Positions 46,465 through 58,117 of a DNA stretch of 64,000 nucleotides are shown here, piece by piece. The stretch lies in contig WHVA01000014.1 in assembly GCA_015179125.1 (NCBI GenBank), positions 310,001 through 374,000 of the forward strand, given 5' to 3'. This stretch comes from Gautieria morchelliformis (lineage: Eukaryota > Basidiomycota > Agaricomycetes > Gomphales > Gomphaceae). The notes beneath the pieces are model-generated. The model did no database searches, had not been told where the DNA came from, and saw nothing but the letters and a program-made list of their open reading frames with translations. Made by a program: the position numbers and the translations under genes. Numbering within the stretch: the first letter of the stretch is position 1; each line of letters begins with the position of its first letter.

Positions 46465-48562
46465 TCAGTCCTCTGTGATTTTGCCTCTTGGTGAAGCGTG
46501 TGGTCTGTCAGAGGCCGTTCCAAGCTGTTCCATCAAAATGTGGCTCGTGATCCCATCCGTCACAACTACGCTGGATCGATCCTTCCCTGGATATACAGTG
46601 ATTTTGTCCTGTACGTTGTGGATATCGATGGTGCCTCTCGGCGGGTTCTTCGTTGGCAGTGTCCAGTCGACAAAGTCGCGTCGCGCTTCGATGTAATCAG
46701 CGGCGTATTCCCCAATCTAGGTTTGATGCGCATGAGCCGAACAGGGTCGACTGAAACTGGTAAATATGTGTACCTCTGTTGCGTCCATCCCCATTGCTTC
46801 ATCGTGGCATGACGCCCGTAGATGCAGTCCTGGGATCATATCGAGACCTTTTGCTATCAGCCACGATGCTCCAAAAGCTGCACCAAGCGCGTTCAGAGTC
46901 ATAGCACAACTCGAAGGTACGCACTTACTGTATCCAGTGCAAGTGCATATATATATAAATTGCTTATAGAGTAGCCCCCTGGACCGACACCTTGAGAAAC
47001 GACAAGGCGTCCAAGAAAATGACGTACCAGTTCTGATTAACCCAGCCTCCCGGAAACGCGGATATCCCGTCGAGTGCTACAACTCTCGAGTCGGAAAAGA
47101 AGGCATTTGCGAGCAATCCTATTATCCCCCCAACCCCATGCGCGGCGAAGATATCAAGCTCGTCATCGATGCCCGCGAAGAATTTAACTGCCAGTGGTCA
47201 GCTTCCTATCACAAGTATGGGTTGCCAAGAACGTACATTTGGTCGCAAAATTACAGATGGAGCCTGCGGCGACGCCAATAAGGCAGGCAGCCCACGTTGA
47301 CACGAAGCCGGAGGATGGTGTAGAAGCAACAAGTCCGGCGATGGTGCCAGAGCAAAGTCCTACCATCGTCCATTTTTTCTCGGTGCAAAAGACAATGAGA
47401 CACCAAGTGATCCCTGCGAAGGCCGCGCATAGGAAGGAGTTCCATGTAGCGATGACGGCACGGAGATTGGCTCCATAGGCTGAACCTGCATTAAATCTGC
47501 GAGATCACGTCAAGAAAGTGAGGGAACATGCGGCAAAGATGCATACCCCACCCAGCCTACAAAAGAGTCAGTATGCATTAGCTTCTAATCTAATAGAACT
47601 GACCAAACCATAGTATCCATGTCCCGAGGACGACGAACGATACATTGTGCGTACGGAAATTCGCGAGCTCCTTCTCTTGACGTTTTCCCAGAACCATGGC
47701 GTAGACGAGGCCGGTCACTCCAGAACCGATCTCCACGGGACCACCGCCTGAAGTCTATCCTGAGCGGCTGATCTCCACACTTGTGTAGACAGAGACAAGG
47801 GAACACACCCGAAAAGTCGGCCACACCCTGGCTCATATCGCATCAGTCGGCTGTCAAGTCATTCATTCCAGAGAGGACTCGCACCCATTTAAAGGCCCAG
47901 CCGTTAACGTTCCAAATCCAATATGACAGCGGACAATACACAATAGTAACCCACAGGAAGGAGAATATCATAGCAGGCATCACTCTGCCGCGCTCAGCAA
48001 CGCCACCCACAATGATGCCTACAGTAACTGCCGCGTACTGCATCTGCAAAAACGCATAAAGGAGGTCTGGAATGAGGGCGGAACCGGCAGAGGGGGCTCC
48101 CATAACACCTCTTAACCCCATATGGGCGAGGTCGCCTATAAATCCACTTTTGCCGGAAGGCGAGAATGCCAAAGAATGGCCCCAAAGAAACCACTGAAAA
48201 ATGACGACGGCATTTGAGGCGCATACTGTCCATGCAAGAGCGAGAGCCGACTTTCTCCGGGCAAGCCCGGAATAGAGGAAAGCAAGCCCTGGTATCATAA
48301 AGCTGACCTGAGAGTGCAAGGGGGCCTCAGATCACGACATGCGATCGAAAGCGAGACACATACTAGGGCAGCGGATATGATAATGAATGCGACATCGCCT
48401 CGGTCAAACCTAAAGAGTGCTTATCAGATTGGTAGATCGGCAACGAACCACCGGCATAGATACGTTATAGTGGCACCTATATTTAGAAAAACCACGATCG
48501 TCAGTTCTGTACAGCTCGTGACGCGTACGCTTAACCGACGAACTGGGCTCGATGATACTCAT
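46465..48562 (-). CDS. Ammonium transporter (AMT/MEP)
   Basis: Plasma-membrane ammonium channel/transporter. Many short exons; the first ones read 48544-48562, 48452-48476, 48364-48409, then a long exon from 48307. Blocks in order: FDRGDVAFIIISAALVSFM, IPGLAFLYSGLARRKSALAL, MQYAAVTVGIIVGGVAERGR, the pore-side SYWIWNVNGW, SGGGPVEIGSGVTGLVYAMV (made by a splice), GWVGFNAGSA, DDELDIFAAHGVGGIIGLL, then LDMIPGLHLRASCHDEAMGMD and IGEYAADYIEARRDF in the cytosolic tail. The extended tail after it runs to a stop at 46465. Tail sequence is typical of MEP/AMT regulation. The first exon (19 nt) is the least certain part. Confidence 0.88.
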
Positions 48563-48966
48563 GGTAAGAATGGGGATCCTGCAGCAATACGAAACCTTGA
48601 ACAAACAGACTCGCAGACGGCAAACCGAGCTGGGCCCACTGGCAGGGTGTTGTATTTATGCGAGAAGCACTTCCCTCATGATTTCCAGTACGGGACAAGA
48701 CGGTTCTTGGCCGTGCCTAACTATGCAAGGGGCTTAGCTGGAGGCGGCCTAAGCCGAGCTCGGAAGTAGTAGCCTAGTCTAGCCGCCGAGAAAGTCCTAA
48801 GACTCCTAACATTATTGGGTGGCAATTTTGGCTGCACGGGTCGGAGTTGCGCTCCGTCGCGTTCACTGATGGATTTTAAAATATTTGACATTAGGGTATG
48901 GCGACAGCTTGCATTCACATTTATACTCAGTGCAAGACGGTATGCATGCGCACCCAGCTAACCAGA
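48563..48966. other. Intergenic
   Basis: Between the AMT start and the 3' end of the next minus-strand gene. Nothing recognised. Confidence 0.45.
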
Positions 48967-50449
48967 TTAAGCACCCTTGCGCCTCTGTCGTTCTTCGTAC
49001 AAGTCACGCTGAGCCAGCAACCTTCGTCGAAGACCAGGGACGGTCTGCAATAACGGTACCTCTATGTGCACATCCTACAAGGATGGTCAGCGCATGCGCT
49101 TTTAGACTGTGAGGAAAGACCAGTCACATTCACTGTCGACGGCGTCTCGGAATTGACGAGCATCTCGATGCCAAGGACCTCTACCATATGCTGAGGTAAG
49201 GTAACAGGGGGCGACAGAATAAGTGCGTCCGAATACTGGAAAATATAGTATGCGTCAGGTGGGACAGTAAATAGGAGAGGCGAGTGTCACTTTGCATTGA
49301 ATGATCGCTAGTGCCCTTTCCCTCAGCGCCAGCAGAGGCCTTTCCCAGGTTCGCGCTTGTAGCACCTCATACCAAATCAAGACATGGAGTCAGGCTTGAG
49401 CTTAAATTATCATACCTTGTCTGACCAGATACCGACTACCAACACGACGTTGTCAGCAATGCACTTGGCCCGACGAAGGAGCTCCACATGTCCGGCTCCA
49501 AAGCAGTCCCAGCTGCCGCCAATATATACTATTTTCTTGTGCGCGGACCAAACACGGCGAATAGCAACAAGGTCATGGTTGGGGGAGAGGGTATCATAGC
49601 GAATAAGGGGATACGTGTAAGGCACCGCTTGCACAAAAAGATCCATGAGATTTTCCAATCTCGCATGGTCAGTGTCAGTCAAGGTCCACTCGCTGGGCTG
49701 AAGAATGCGCTGGATGAGGGCTGTGGTCGAAATGCCTTCAGTTCGATTGCATTCCTTGTATTTTCCAGTTTCACGGAAAACACCATAGCAATCGTTTCCC
49801 TCGGCATCCTTGTAAGGGAGACCGGATCAGACCGGTCATTACTATATCGTGGTTACTCACTAGGACAATATCGTCACCATGTACGACGAAATCTGGTCCC
49901 ATGGTTGTCAGCGAGACCGCTAGGAGTATTCGTAATTTGGTGCACCAATTCCATGTCTAAAAGTGACGTCAAAACTAGTGGTGTATGGCACGTCCTCTAC
50001 GATTTGGTCGATCCAGCGACATCCACGAAGCGTATTGTAGCTGTGGGATACAAATTAAAGGTAAATCCGCAACATGCCAGTGCTACTCACCGCTCAGTTT
50101 GGTCGAAAAGGGGTGGTCCTTTATTTCTATGCATGGCATAAGTGAACACGGACAAAGAAATTATGTTACACGTACTTGCGGATCTCTTCATCAGAATGTA
50201 CTCCAACGACGATACGCGGTTTACTTGCCCCTTCCATTAGGAATAGAGCTTGACGTATTGCATTCGCATGTGCATACTAGAGGAACAGGCCCGTGGAAGC
50301 AGTGAGTAAGCACTGCTGACGGAAGAATGAGAGACCCTCAAACACATGAAATCCGTCAAAACAGCCATCTAACCTGTTAGTTTAAGAGATCAATCCCGTC
50401 ACTGAAGAAAGGAAGGGTGATTGACAGCTCACCACAGTGAGATCGGCAT
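48967..50449 (-). CDS. ECT1: Ethanolamine-phosphate cytidylyltransferase (two-domain)
   Basis: Makes CDP-ethanolamine for phosphatidylethanolamine by the Kennedy pathway. Starting at ATG 50449 with MPISLW, the 17-nt first exon joins to LDGCFDGFH and then YAHANAIRQALFLMEG, the first cytidylyltransferase domain. Later blocks: RIVVGVHSDEEIRK, YNTLRGCRWIDQIVEDVPY, GPDFVVHGDDIVL, DAEGNDCYGVFRETGKYKEC and ISTTALIQRIL. The second domain begins KKIVYIGGSWDCFGAGHVELL and ends with DVHIEVPLLQTVP and a charged helix to the TAA at 48967. The nucleotide-binding HxGH signature reads HYAH in domain 1 and GAGH in domain 2. One junction near 49930-49985 is out of phase as read. Confidence 0.85.
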
Positions 50450-50637
50450 GTAGAACGACCTCGGCTTTCGATCCCGCGTCACACGTCAGTGACACCCGTC
50501 CCTGCCTCCTAGGCTGCACTGTTCACAAATTTTATTTTCGAGCCTCTCTAATAGCGCCTATTCGTTCTACTCTAAGCCACCACACTCGGGCCTAAGGATT
50601 CGAATATAGATAATAGGCAGCATTGACTTGCTTTCAA

Positions 50638-51869
50638 TGTCGGTACCTATTCCCAATCAGGGCGATGTCACCATTCGCGATTTTTATGGGAACACCATCT
50701 CTAGTTAGCCAAGTCGCTATGCGTTCGGATACTCTTGTTCTAATGTCCGCTCTGATCCTAGAGCTCTTTCAGTATGGCCTCATTGACTGGAAGCAATTCC
50801 ACTCTTGCCTACGCTATGTTATTGTTACTTCTGATTGGGTAGTTTTTGAGTACGATGAGAATACGCCTGGTCTACACGGTGCTGCTCACCCTGAGGGGGA
50901 TGGACTTGTCGAACCTGGCACTTATATAGTTCTGCAAGCAGGTAAGTTATCCAATGGCTGAATATGTGAGCATTGAATTCACAAGTTCCTGTAGATGGAA
51001 GTCCAATCACTGTGGAGTTTACAAACCTTGCTCCTCGTCCCCGCCATCCAACAATTTCCAATACTGCAGTAAGAATATGATGACCTCCTACAACGCTTCC
51101 AGATCTAACATAATTACCCATGTAGCAAGGGAGCCGAGGCAACCACTATCAAACACGCACACGCGACCGGGACCCTTGTTGTCTCATCAGTGGTTTTTCG
51201 GTTGTGAGGGGTGATTTCACCAGATTTAGTGCGGCACACATTTACCCACGCGCGCATGTGCTTGAGGTCCACCTAATTTCTCTTTTCACTTGAGTCTAGC
51301 TGACATCAAATTTCCAGTGGAACAACAAAGGTTATCCGAGCCGCATCACAGATCCTGCACCCATTAGCGACATTGGGGGACCTTCCAAGATTGACTCAAT
51401 ACAGAATATCATTCTACTTCGTTCTGATTTACACAATGCATGGGATAACTACGACTTTGCTGTCAATCCTGATGTATGTCTCTATCAACACAGTGGTGTT
51501 TTTTCAGCTCACCAGTCTTAACAGGCAGACTATGTTGTAATCCCCTTCATTGCCGGCTATGATGACATAGCTGGGAAGACTCTCAAGCTTGATCACATTA
51601 ATGACTGTAATATTTGTCCTTTGGATGAACTTCTAAAGGACCATTTTCTTCAAGGTGTTCTGAAGCATATGAAAGGTGCAGGTGAACCAACTTGGGATTA
51701 TGAGGAAGCCTTCGATGGTGGTAGGGTGGACCTGTCAAACAATGTTTGGAGTGGAAAGGAAGGTCAAGTACACTTTGAATTTGAGATGGCTAACAGGTTG
51801 CATGATCTTCAAGTCCAGCAAGGAGACGTCATGCTGCCAGAGGGGGGGGGACTAGAGGGAGAGAGCTAG
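50638..51869 (+). pseudogene. HNH endonuclease-domain protein of the mushroom-expanded family, probably frameshifted
   Basis: The C-terminal half matches a large Agaricomycete family: RDPCCLISGF, FSAAHIYPRAHVLEW across an intron, IGGPSKIDS, then ILLRSDLHNAWDNYDF, LKLDHIND, PLDELLKDHF and GAGEPTWDYEEAF. The His residues of HNH are present (AAHIY, DLHNAWD). The N-terminal exon begins MSVPIPNQGDVTIRDFYGNTISS but runs into a TAG near 50705; the family-like continuation (SALILELFQYGLIDW) is one base out of frame. The end falls in a run of Gs near 51841. Either a decayed gene or sequence errors. Role unknown; these are thought to be selfish or regulatory nucleases, which is inference. Confidence 0.7.
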
Positions 51870-52745
51870 ATGGAAAACCCGCCCGTGCACAGCGTGTGGG
51901 AACAATTACCTCGCTTTCACATAAGCACAGACAAGCTTGGGACACAGTCCAAAGGGCTCTTGTGGAGATAGACACAAGGGTATGGACAGAACAAGCATGT
52001 TGATAGAATATTTGTATGCCTCGTCTTACATAGGGTGTGCCCCCAAAAGACAAAAATGGATATAAAAGAAATGAAAGAGGCCAGCAAGAAGCAAGCTCTT
52101 GACAGAATTTAAGTAACTTGCTAGGAATACCATGCTACAGATAATATTACCTTTAGATTAGAGTGTGTTCCGTGCTATTGACAAGCAAGTGAATTATTAG
52201 AATCTAAGACTATACCGCCTGACTGTAAGGGCAACCATAGCTGGCTGTGGAGGTCACACTACCTGTTACGTACCAGTTCCCAAGTTTGGCCCTCACTTAC
52301 ACTCTTCGGTTCACATCTGTTCTCCTCGGAACTCCTCGGTTCCCTTTTTCCAATCACCCGTTACCCCTGAATCCCTTTCTTAGATAAACCTGCCCATCCC
52401 CTTTCATCTGTCCCTTAGTTACCTGATCCTGTTATCCCATCTATGACCCTGCATCCTGTTATCCTATATAAATCCCTATCATGTATTCTAGTTCCTCAGT
52501 CAGAAATCGACTTAGACCTCACACAACCTAAGCTTCCATCTGTTATCGATACCTGAACTCTCAGTGTCAAACCCGAGCCCCATCCTGAAATTAAGGTGGA
52601 ACTCTGAGTGGGTGCAACACATAAGTTGAAGCCAAGCCCTCTGATCTGAACATCTAGTATGAGACCAAGCCTTACAGTATTTCTCACTCTCTACACTCAG
52701 TTGTTCTGAAATGCCTGTCACACATTCTTACGCCTGTGCCCAGGG
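51870..52745. other. Gene-free flank of the transposon block
   Basis: No gene supported. Contains poly-pyrimidine and repeated CCTGTTATCC-like words (52415-52470) and a TATATAAAT at 52464, possibly eroded LTR sequence. Confidence 0.4.
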
Positions 52746-52984
52746 TGTTGGAGTTACAAGCGTGACCCCTGCCATGTCCACAAGCACCCACATACATGGA
52801 GTCCTTGAGACACGAGTTGGAGTTTCATGGTTTTCTCTCAGTCTTATCACACACATTGTAGACTGAGGTAAACCATCCTTACACTTGCTTTATGTACGTT
52901 ATTGATGATCCCTATACCTAGAACTAATCTTCTAGTACAGGTATAAAGTCTTATCACACACATTTTCTAGTACAGTCTCCAACA
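52746..52984 (+). repeat. Copia 5' LTR
   Basis: 239-bp LTR bounded by perfect 8-bp inverted ends TGTTGGAG and CTCCAACA. It is followed directly by a primer-binding site and then the gag frame. A short internal duplication around TCTAGTACAG occurs at 52933 and 52966. Confidence 0.8.
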
Positions 52985-52995
52985 GGTTATGGGCC
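52985..52995 (+). other. Copia primer-binding site
   Basis: GGTTATGGGCC right after the LTR end. It is complementary to the anticodon stem-loop of initiator tRNA-Met (GGCCCATAACC), the internal-tRNA priming used by many copia elements. Confidence 0.65.
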
Positions 52996-53371
52996 TACCG
53001 CCCACACTTTAAAAATCACTCTACGTGCAGAATACTCTTCATAACCAATTATCATAGCTTACTCTACTCCATCCCTACTGTTTTTATGATGGTACTCGAT
53101 TATCACATCAGAGTGAAGGATATTGAGAAGCTTACTGAAGGCTCCTGGCTGAAGTGGTCTCACGAGATGGAATTTTCCTTTCTGGAAGCTGGTATCATAG
53201 GCTACATCAATGGCTCCATTGATGAACCGCTTGATCAGAAGAAAGCTGCTGAGTGGCACCTTATCAACTCGCGCATCATTGGCACTCTTGGCAAGCAGGT
53301 TGACAGTACAATCTGTCGCCTCTTACTCCCTACCGTGTCTGTGAAAGAGGCCTGGGACCTTCTGAGGACCC

Positions 53372-54358
53372 TGTCAAGATTGGATTTTAGGCGTTAATAT
53401 TGTGTATTAGTGAACACAACGAATGCCCGAATGGCTTGTGCAACGAAGTGTGTAGTTTGGCAAATAAAATGAACCAATAAATGTTCAGAAGGTAAGAGGG
53501 CTGCCCAAACGGAGCTCGCCCTATCTACAGTCATGGTGAAATAGCCCGTGATACTTGATGATGTTACATACAAGGTCTCACAGAAAGGTTGTCTAGTAGT
53601 AACAATCCTTTTGCTGGTGAAGGTGCTCCTTTGGAGCCCTTAGCCGACAGCACCGATAATAGTATGAAGGCTAAGGTAATGAAGGTGAAGTACAAAAACT
53701 CACCGGTGGTGCTTGGGTCCTCCTCTGGTCTAAGATAGGAGTCTATAGAAGAGGGCTCAAGACGATAGTCACAGTGAGGTCAAGTTTTGCACAAGATAGA
53801 CGTATGATAATTGAACTGCAGAATATACATGCGAATGTAAACTACTTATACCAAATGCTCATATGATATCAGCGAATAGGAAAGAGGCCGTCATGAGTCA
53901 GGGTTGGATAGGGGAGCGCAGTCAGGATACAAATAGATGAAACACATATACAATAGAACTAGGGAGGAGTGCAAACATGAAACAACAGACAGGAAAGAGG
54001 ATAAAGGTACCAATGTAAGAAAACACGCCTTGCGACCTGCATACATGTTACCCTGCATGGACTCTTGGTCTGCTGGGTTGATCCCACATGATCTACAGGT
54101 AGAACAGCCTGTGAATGCACCCTGGGCATAGGAACACCCAAAGGGGGTTGACTCGGAAGGATGATGGGGCCAGGGATGAACCATCACGCCGGGTAAGGGA
54201 TGTTGATCATGTTTGATGGCGCGGCTACTGGCGAATGATGCGAGTAGCAAATGATCTTTCAGTGAACCCAATGAAGAGCGAATGGAGCGAACATAGAGGT
54301 GGAGGGATAGAAAGGGAAAATGGGGGTAACTTGATACGAGAATAAACAGGTCATGACA
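53372..54358 (-). mobile_element. Solo gypsy LTR inserted in copia gag
   Basis: 987-bp copy of the gypsy LTR, ends TGTCAAG and CATGACA, flanked by the 5-bp duplication GACCC at 53367-53371 and 54359-54363. Orientation given from the polypurine tract next to the related copy at 55166-56194. No internal sequence, so it formed by LTR-LTR recombination. Confidence 0.85.
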
Positions 54359-54747
54359 GACCCACACTCATCACGCCGGTATGATCTCCAAAATCGACAC
54401 TCTGACCTTCACTATCGGCGCTAGGTTCGCTGACCTGATGAAGACATCCCTCACTGTTGCTGAGATTGAGGATGCTGTCTCCAACATCTATGACGATGGC
54501 AGAGCACCTATACAGGACAAGTATACCATTCTTGTCCTCATGAATGCACTTAAGGGGACCGACCTTGAGTGGGTCTGCAAGCACCTACTGGCTGTGTTCT
54601 CGAATGCCAAGTCCAAATCCATCCCTTCTAAGGATGATATCATTGAGACGATCCACCTGGCTGCTCATGAGAAAGTTCACTCAGTGACTGACAGTGCTAA
54701 TGCCGCCAGGTCCGATCACCGTCCTACTGTTACAGCGCTTTGCAGTA

Positions 54748-55093
54748 CATAAGGCAGGTGCTGATTTTGCACGTGTTTTATCTGCAAGACTTAGAACAGC
54801 GATAACTCAGGTAATACTGCTCCGATTGGTTCGAAATTTGTATATAGCTTTATGTAGAGCATAGGCAGGGCACAGAGTAATAACCTCACTAAAAATCAAG
54901 CAATTTGAAAGTCCCAATTTTTGTGTGAATTTCAAAGTGGATGACTTTGCTGGATATTATTGCTCTGTGCCCTGCATATGATCTACATAAAGCTATATAC
55001 AAAATTTAGAAGCAATCAGAGCAGTATTCCCTGAGTTATTGCTGTTTTAAGTCTTGCAGCTAAAGCACGCGCAAAATCAGCGCCTGCCTTACG
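54748..55093. mobile_element. 346-bp MITE with long terminal inverted repeats
   Basis: Almost the whole element is two inverted arms of about 140 bp starting CATAAGGCAGGTGCTGATTTTGC and ending in its complement (one mismatch in the first bases), around a ~60-bp loop. Flanked by TA at 54746-54747 and 55094-55095, fitting a Tc1/mariner-type target; a longer GTAC duplication is equally possible. No transposase. Confidence 0.8.
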
Positions 55094-55165
55094 TACTGCA
55101 AAGCACTGTAAGTGCACAAATTGTGGCTTCAGCCACCCTTTTGAGCATTGCTGGAAGAAGGGCGG

Positions 55166-56194
55166 TGTCAAGATTGGTTTTTAGGCGTTAATATCGTGTA
55201 TTAGTGAACACAGCGAATGCCCGAATAACTTGTGCGAATAAGTATGCCGTTCGGCGAAGAGGGTGAACCAATAAATGTTCAGAAGATAAGAGGGCTGCCC
55301 GAACGGAGCTCGCCCTATCTACAGTCGTAGCGAAATAGCCCGTGGCACTTGACAATGTAACGTGCAAGGTGTCATGGAAAGGTTGTCTAAGTAGTGACAA
55401 TCCTTTCACCGGTGAAGGTGCTCCTTCGGAGCTCTTCGCCGACAGCACAGAAAATAATTCGAAGGCTAAGATAACGAAGATGAAGTATGAAAACTCACTA
55501 GTGATGCCTAAGTCTTCTTCTGGTCAAAGATAGAAATCTACAGGAGAAGGCTCAAGACGATAGTCACAGCGAGGTCAAGTTTGCACAAGATGGACGTATG
55601 ATAATTGAACTGGGGAATATACATGCGATGTAGACTACTTATATTGAATGCTCATATGATGCTAGTGAATAGGAAAGAGGCCATCTGGAGTCAGGGTTGG
55701 ATAGGGGTGCGTGGTCAGGATACATAATAGATGAAATAGACATACAATAGAGTGAAAAGGGGGGTGCGAACATGAAACAACGGAGAGGAAAGAGGGCGAA
55801 GGCCCTTATGTATGAAAACACGCCTTGGGACCTGCATATACACCACCCTGCACGGACTCTTCATCTGCTGGGTTGATCCCACATGACCTACAGGTAGGAC
55901 ATCCTGCGAATGTATCCCGGCCATATGAACACCTAAAGGGTATGGATCGAGAAGGTGATAGGGCCAGTGATGAACCATCACGCCGGGTAAAGGGTGTCAA
56001 TCGTGTCTGATGGCGTGCCTGCTGGCGAATGATGCGATCAGTGAATGGTCGTTCGGCGAATGTGGCGAAGAGCGAGTGGAATGAACATAGTTGGGGAGTG
56101 GTCGGAGGGTGTGACGAACTCAGGTGAAGATGCAAGAGGAATGATGAGAGGAGGAACAGAGGCAGCGGGGTAAGGGAAATATACGGGTCATGAC
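55166..56194 (-). repeat. Gypsy chromovirus 3' LTR (minus strand)
   Basis: 1,029-bp LTR read on the minus strand from TGTCATGACC to AATCTTGACA. Just inside it (56195-56206) lies the complement of a polypurine tract GGAGGGGGGTAC, which marks it as the 3' LTR of the minus-strand element to its right. About 1 kb copies of the same LTR lie at 53372 and 59046. Confidence 0.8.
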
Positions 56195-56454
56195 AGTACC
56201 CCCCTCCTAGCTTCAGAGTCCAACGACGTTGCGTCCTAGGGTGGGGAAAAAGCATTTAAAGACGTAATGGGTCTCCCGATGGGATCTCTGAGGTCTGGGC
56301 CCTGCCTCGTTGCGTGGCCCGTGCACGGTTCCACCTCCTGTTTAAAAACGCTGCACGGAACGGGACTATGGGACTCATCCAAGCACCCAAGCTAGACGCA
56401 TGGGTCCCTATGATGACTCCTAGGTACCCAACACTCCTCGGTTGATCGCAGGCG

Positions 56455-57142
56455 ATGCTGAAGGTTCGACCTGAGTTTCGGGGGGAGTCGCGTGAGGATT
56501 TGGAGCAGTGGGTGGACGATGCAGCGGAAGTTCAGGTGAGTAGTTATTTTCCCGTCCCCATCAGTTGTCCGCTCATTCGTGAGGTCTAGGCTGAACTTTG
56601 GAAGGTGCTGCACATCAAGGAAGTGGTTGACCCAAGGTTTGAACGACCACCCAAAGCGGAGGAGTTGGTGAAAGAGATACAGGAAGTGAGGGTGTGGCTG
56701 GAGAGTCAAGCATGTGTCCTGCACCTGGTACCCGTGGAGGCTGAGATCGATTCGGCTGCGTGTTCTGTTCTGTTGCTATACCCATCGAAGGGGTCCAAAG
56801 AGGCGGAAAGGACTGGGGAAGGCTCAGACGGTATGGGTCTGAAATCTGTTGTGTGATAGGGAAGCTAACCGCACTCTCGATCCCGGCGAAGTTTCCCTGC
56901 CTAGCTCGCAACCGGCCGTGGGTCCGAGCGAATCGCCACCGGCTGTAGACCCCATCGTGCGGCCGAAGCGACCGCGTATGTTCTTTCGCCCTGCTGAGGA
57001 AGGCAATGTGCCAAGGCCGAGGAGCCTCTTTGAGGCGATGGCTAGATATCGCGAACGGCTCTTGAACATCCCCCCGAGCCGCCGAAGGGCTGGTGGAGAG
57101 GATGGTGCAGAGGTCGGGGTGTCCGATGGTGGAGTCGAATGA
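56455..57142 (+). CDS. Three-exon antisense gene inside the gypsy element
   Basis: Exons 56455-56535, 56590-56830 and 56892-57142 join in phase to 190 residues, ending TGA. The introns (54 and 61 bp) start GTGAGT and GTATGG and end CTAG and CGAAG; the second has a CTAAC branch site. The frame runs through three otherwise separate pieces, which is hard to get by chance. The protein starts MLKVRPEFRGESREDLEQW, is acidic and helical, then Pro-rich (PPAVDPIVRPKRPR), and ends in a basic helix (FEAMARYRERLLNIPPSRRR). No family recognised. It lies antisense between the chromodomain stop and the polypurine tract of the element. More upstream exons may exist. Confidence 0.55.
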
Positions 57143-57256
57143 ACTAAAGGGGTCTTTAGTAGAATAAGGGGGTCTAGACGATAGTGAGGGGAGTATTAAT
57201 GAAGTCGAATCTCTAGATGTAATATGAGGCGTTTTTTCTTGGATTTCTACGAGGTC

Positions 57257-58117
57257 CTAAGCTTTGGGTTTCTTGGGAAACTTCGCATGAAATTCGGCGA
57301 GTCTGCAAGCCGAATTAGTAACATTCAAAGAGGGCTCCCAAGACGTAGCCTCGGGGGTGTGTTCACATCCCTTCCATTCTACTAGGTACTCCAATCTCTT
57401 TCGGCGAATGCGGCTATCGAGGATTTTCATGATTTCGTATTCATCAGTAGAGTCGATTTCGATAGGTGGTGGAGGGTCTGCATGTCGCCCTGGGATAGTA
57501 GATGTCGTGGCGGGTTCGAGAAGGGATACATGAAACACAGGGTGGATCTGGCGAAGGTCCAAAGGTAAGCCTAAGTGAAACGCATGAGAAGATATTTTAG
57601 CCGTAATAGGGTATGGGCCAAGTCTTCGGTGGTCGAGTTTCTTCGAAGGCCGTTTTGTGCGAATATTTTGCGAGTTGAGCCATACTCCGTCACCGACCTG
57701 AAACTCAGGGATCGGAATGCAGCGACTGGTTGTGGCTGAAGTGTACTGGGTAATTGATTTCTTTATTTGATCTCGAAGGTACTGGTGAAGGTCCTTGAGA
57801 TCTGCCGACTGGCGATAAGCATCTTCGGAGGCGACTGAAGTGAGAGATACTTCGAGCTTCGGATGGAAGCCCTTGTTGGCAAAGAAGGGTGTGACCTGGG
57901 TTGCTGAATGGGCTGTGTTGTTGTAGGCAAATTCGGCGAGGGGGAGGAGGTCGACCCAGTTATCCTGCTAGTAGTTGATGTAGACTCGGAGGTACTGCTC
58001 TAGGATCTGGTTCACTCGTTCGGTCTGTCCATTGGTTTGGGGGTGGTAGGCTGTAGAAAGGTTGCCTTTGATGCCGAGGATTTCGCAGAGCGAGGTCCAG
58101 AATCGAGAGGTGAAGTG
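57257..58117 (-). pseudogene. Gypsy chromovirus pol fragment: integrase C-terminal half and chromodomain
   Basis: Minus-strand frame with [32 protein letters not shown] (includes the catalytic Glu region of integrase), a TAG at 57965-57967, then LLPLAEFAYNNTAHSATQ, RLGPYPITAK and HPVFHVSLLEPA, ending in a chromodomain (YEIMKILDSRIRRKRLEYLV, WKGCEHTPEATSWEP). The upstream end is cut at 58118 by an LTR in the opposite direction, just after the conserved Asp-containing SDxG position, which is lost. Gag, protease and RT of this element are absent. Confidence 0.8.

Larger units (their letters stand above)
53086..55165 (+). pseudogene. Copia gag, split by a solo LTR and a MITE
   Basis: Gag polyprotein of a Ty1/copia element in three pieces: 53086-53371, 54364-54747 and 55096-55165. 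It begins MMVLDYHIRVKD and contains WLKWSHEMEFSFLEAG and WHLINSRIIGTL, typical UBN2-type gag. The last piece has the zinc knuckle KCTNCGFSHPFEHCWKKGG (CX2CX4H-type spacing). Removing the two insertions with one copy of each target duplication leaves the frame open throughout, so each piece was one ORF when the insertions landed. It is then cut at 55165 by the gypsy LTR; no copia protease, integrase or RT remains in the window. Confidence 0.8.
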
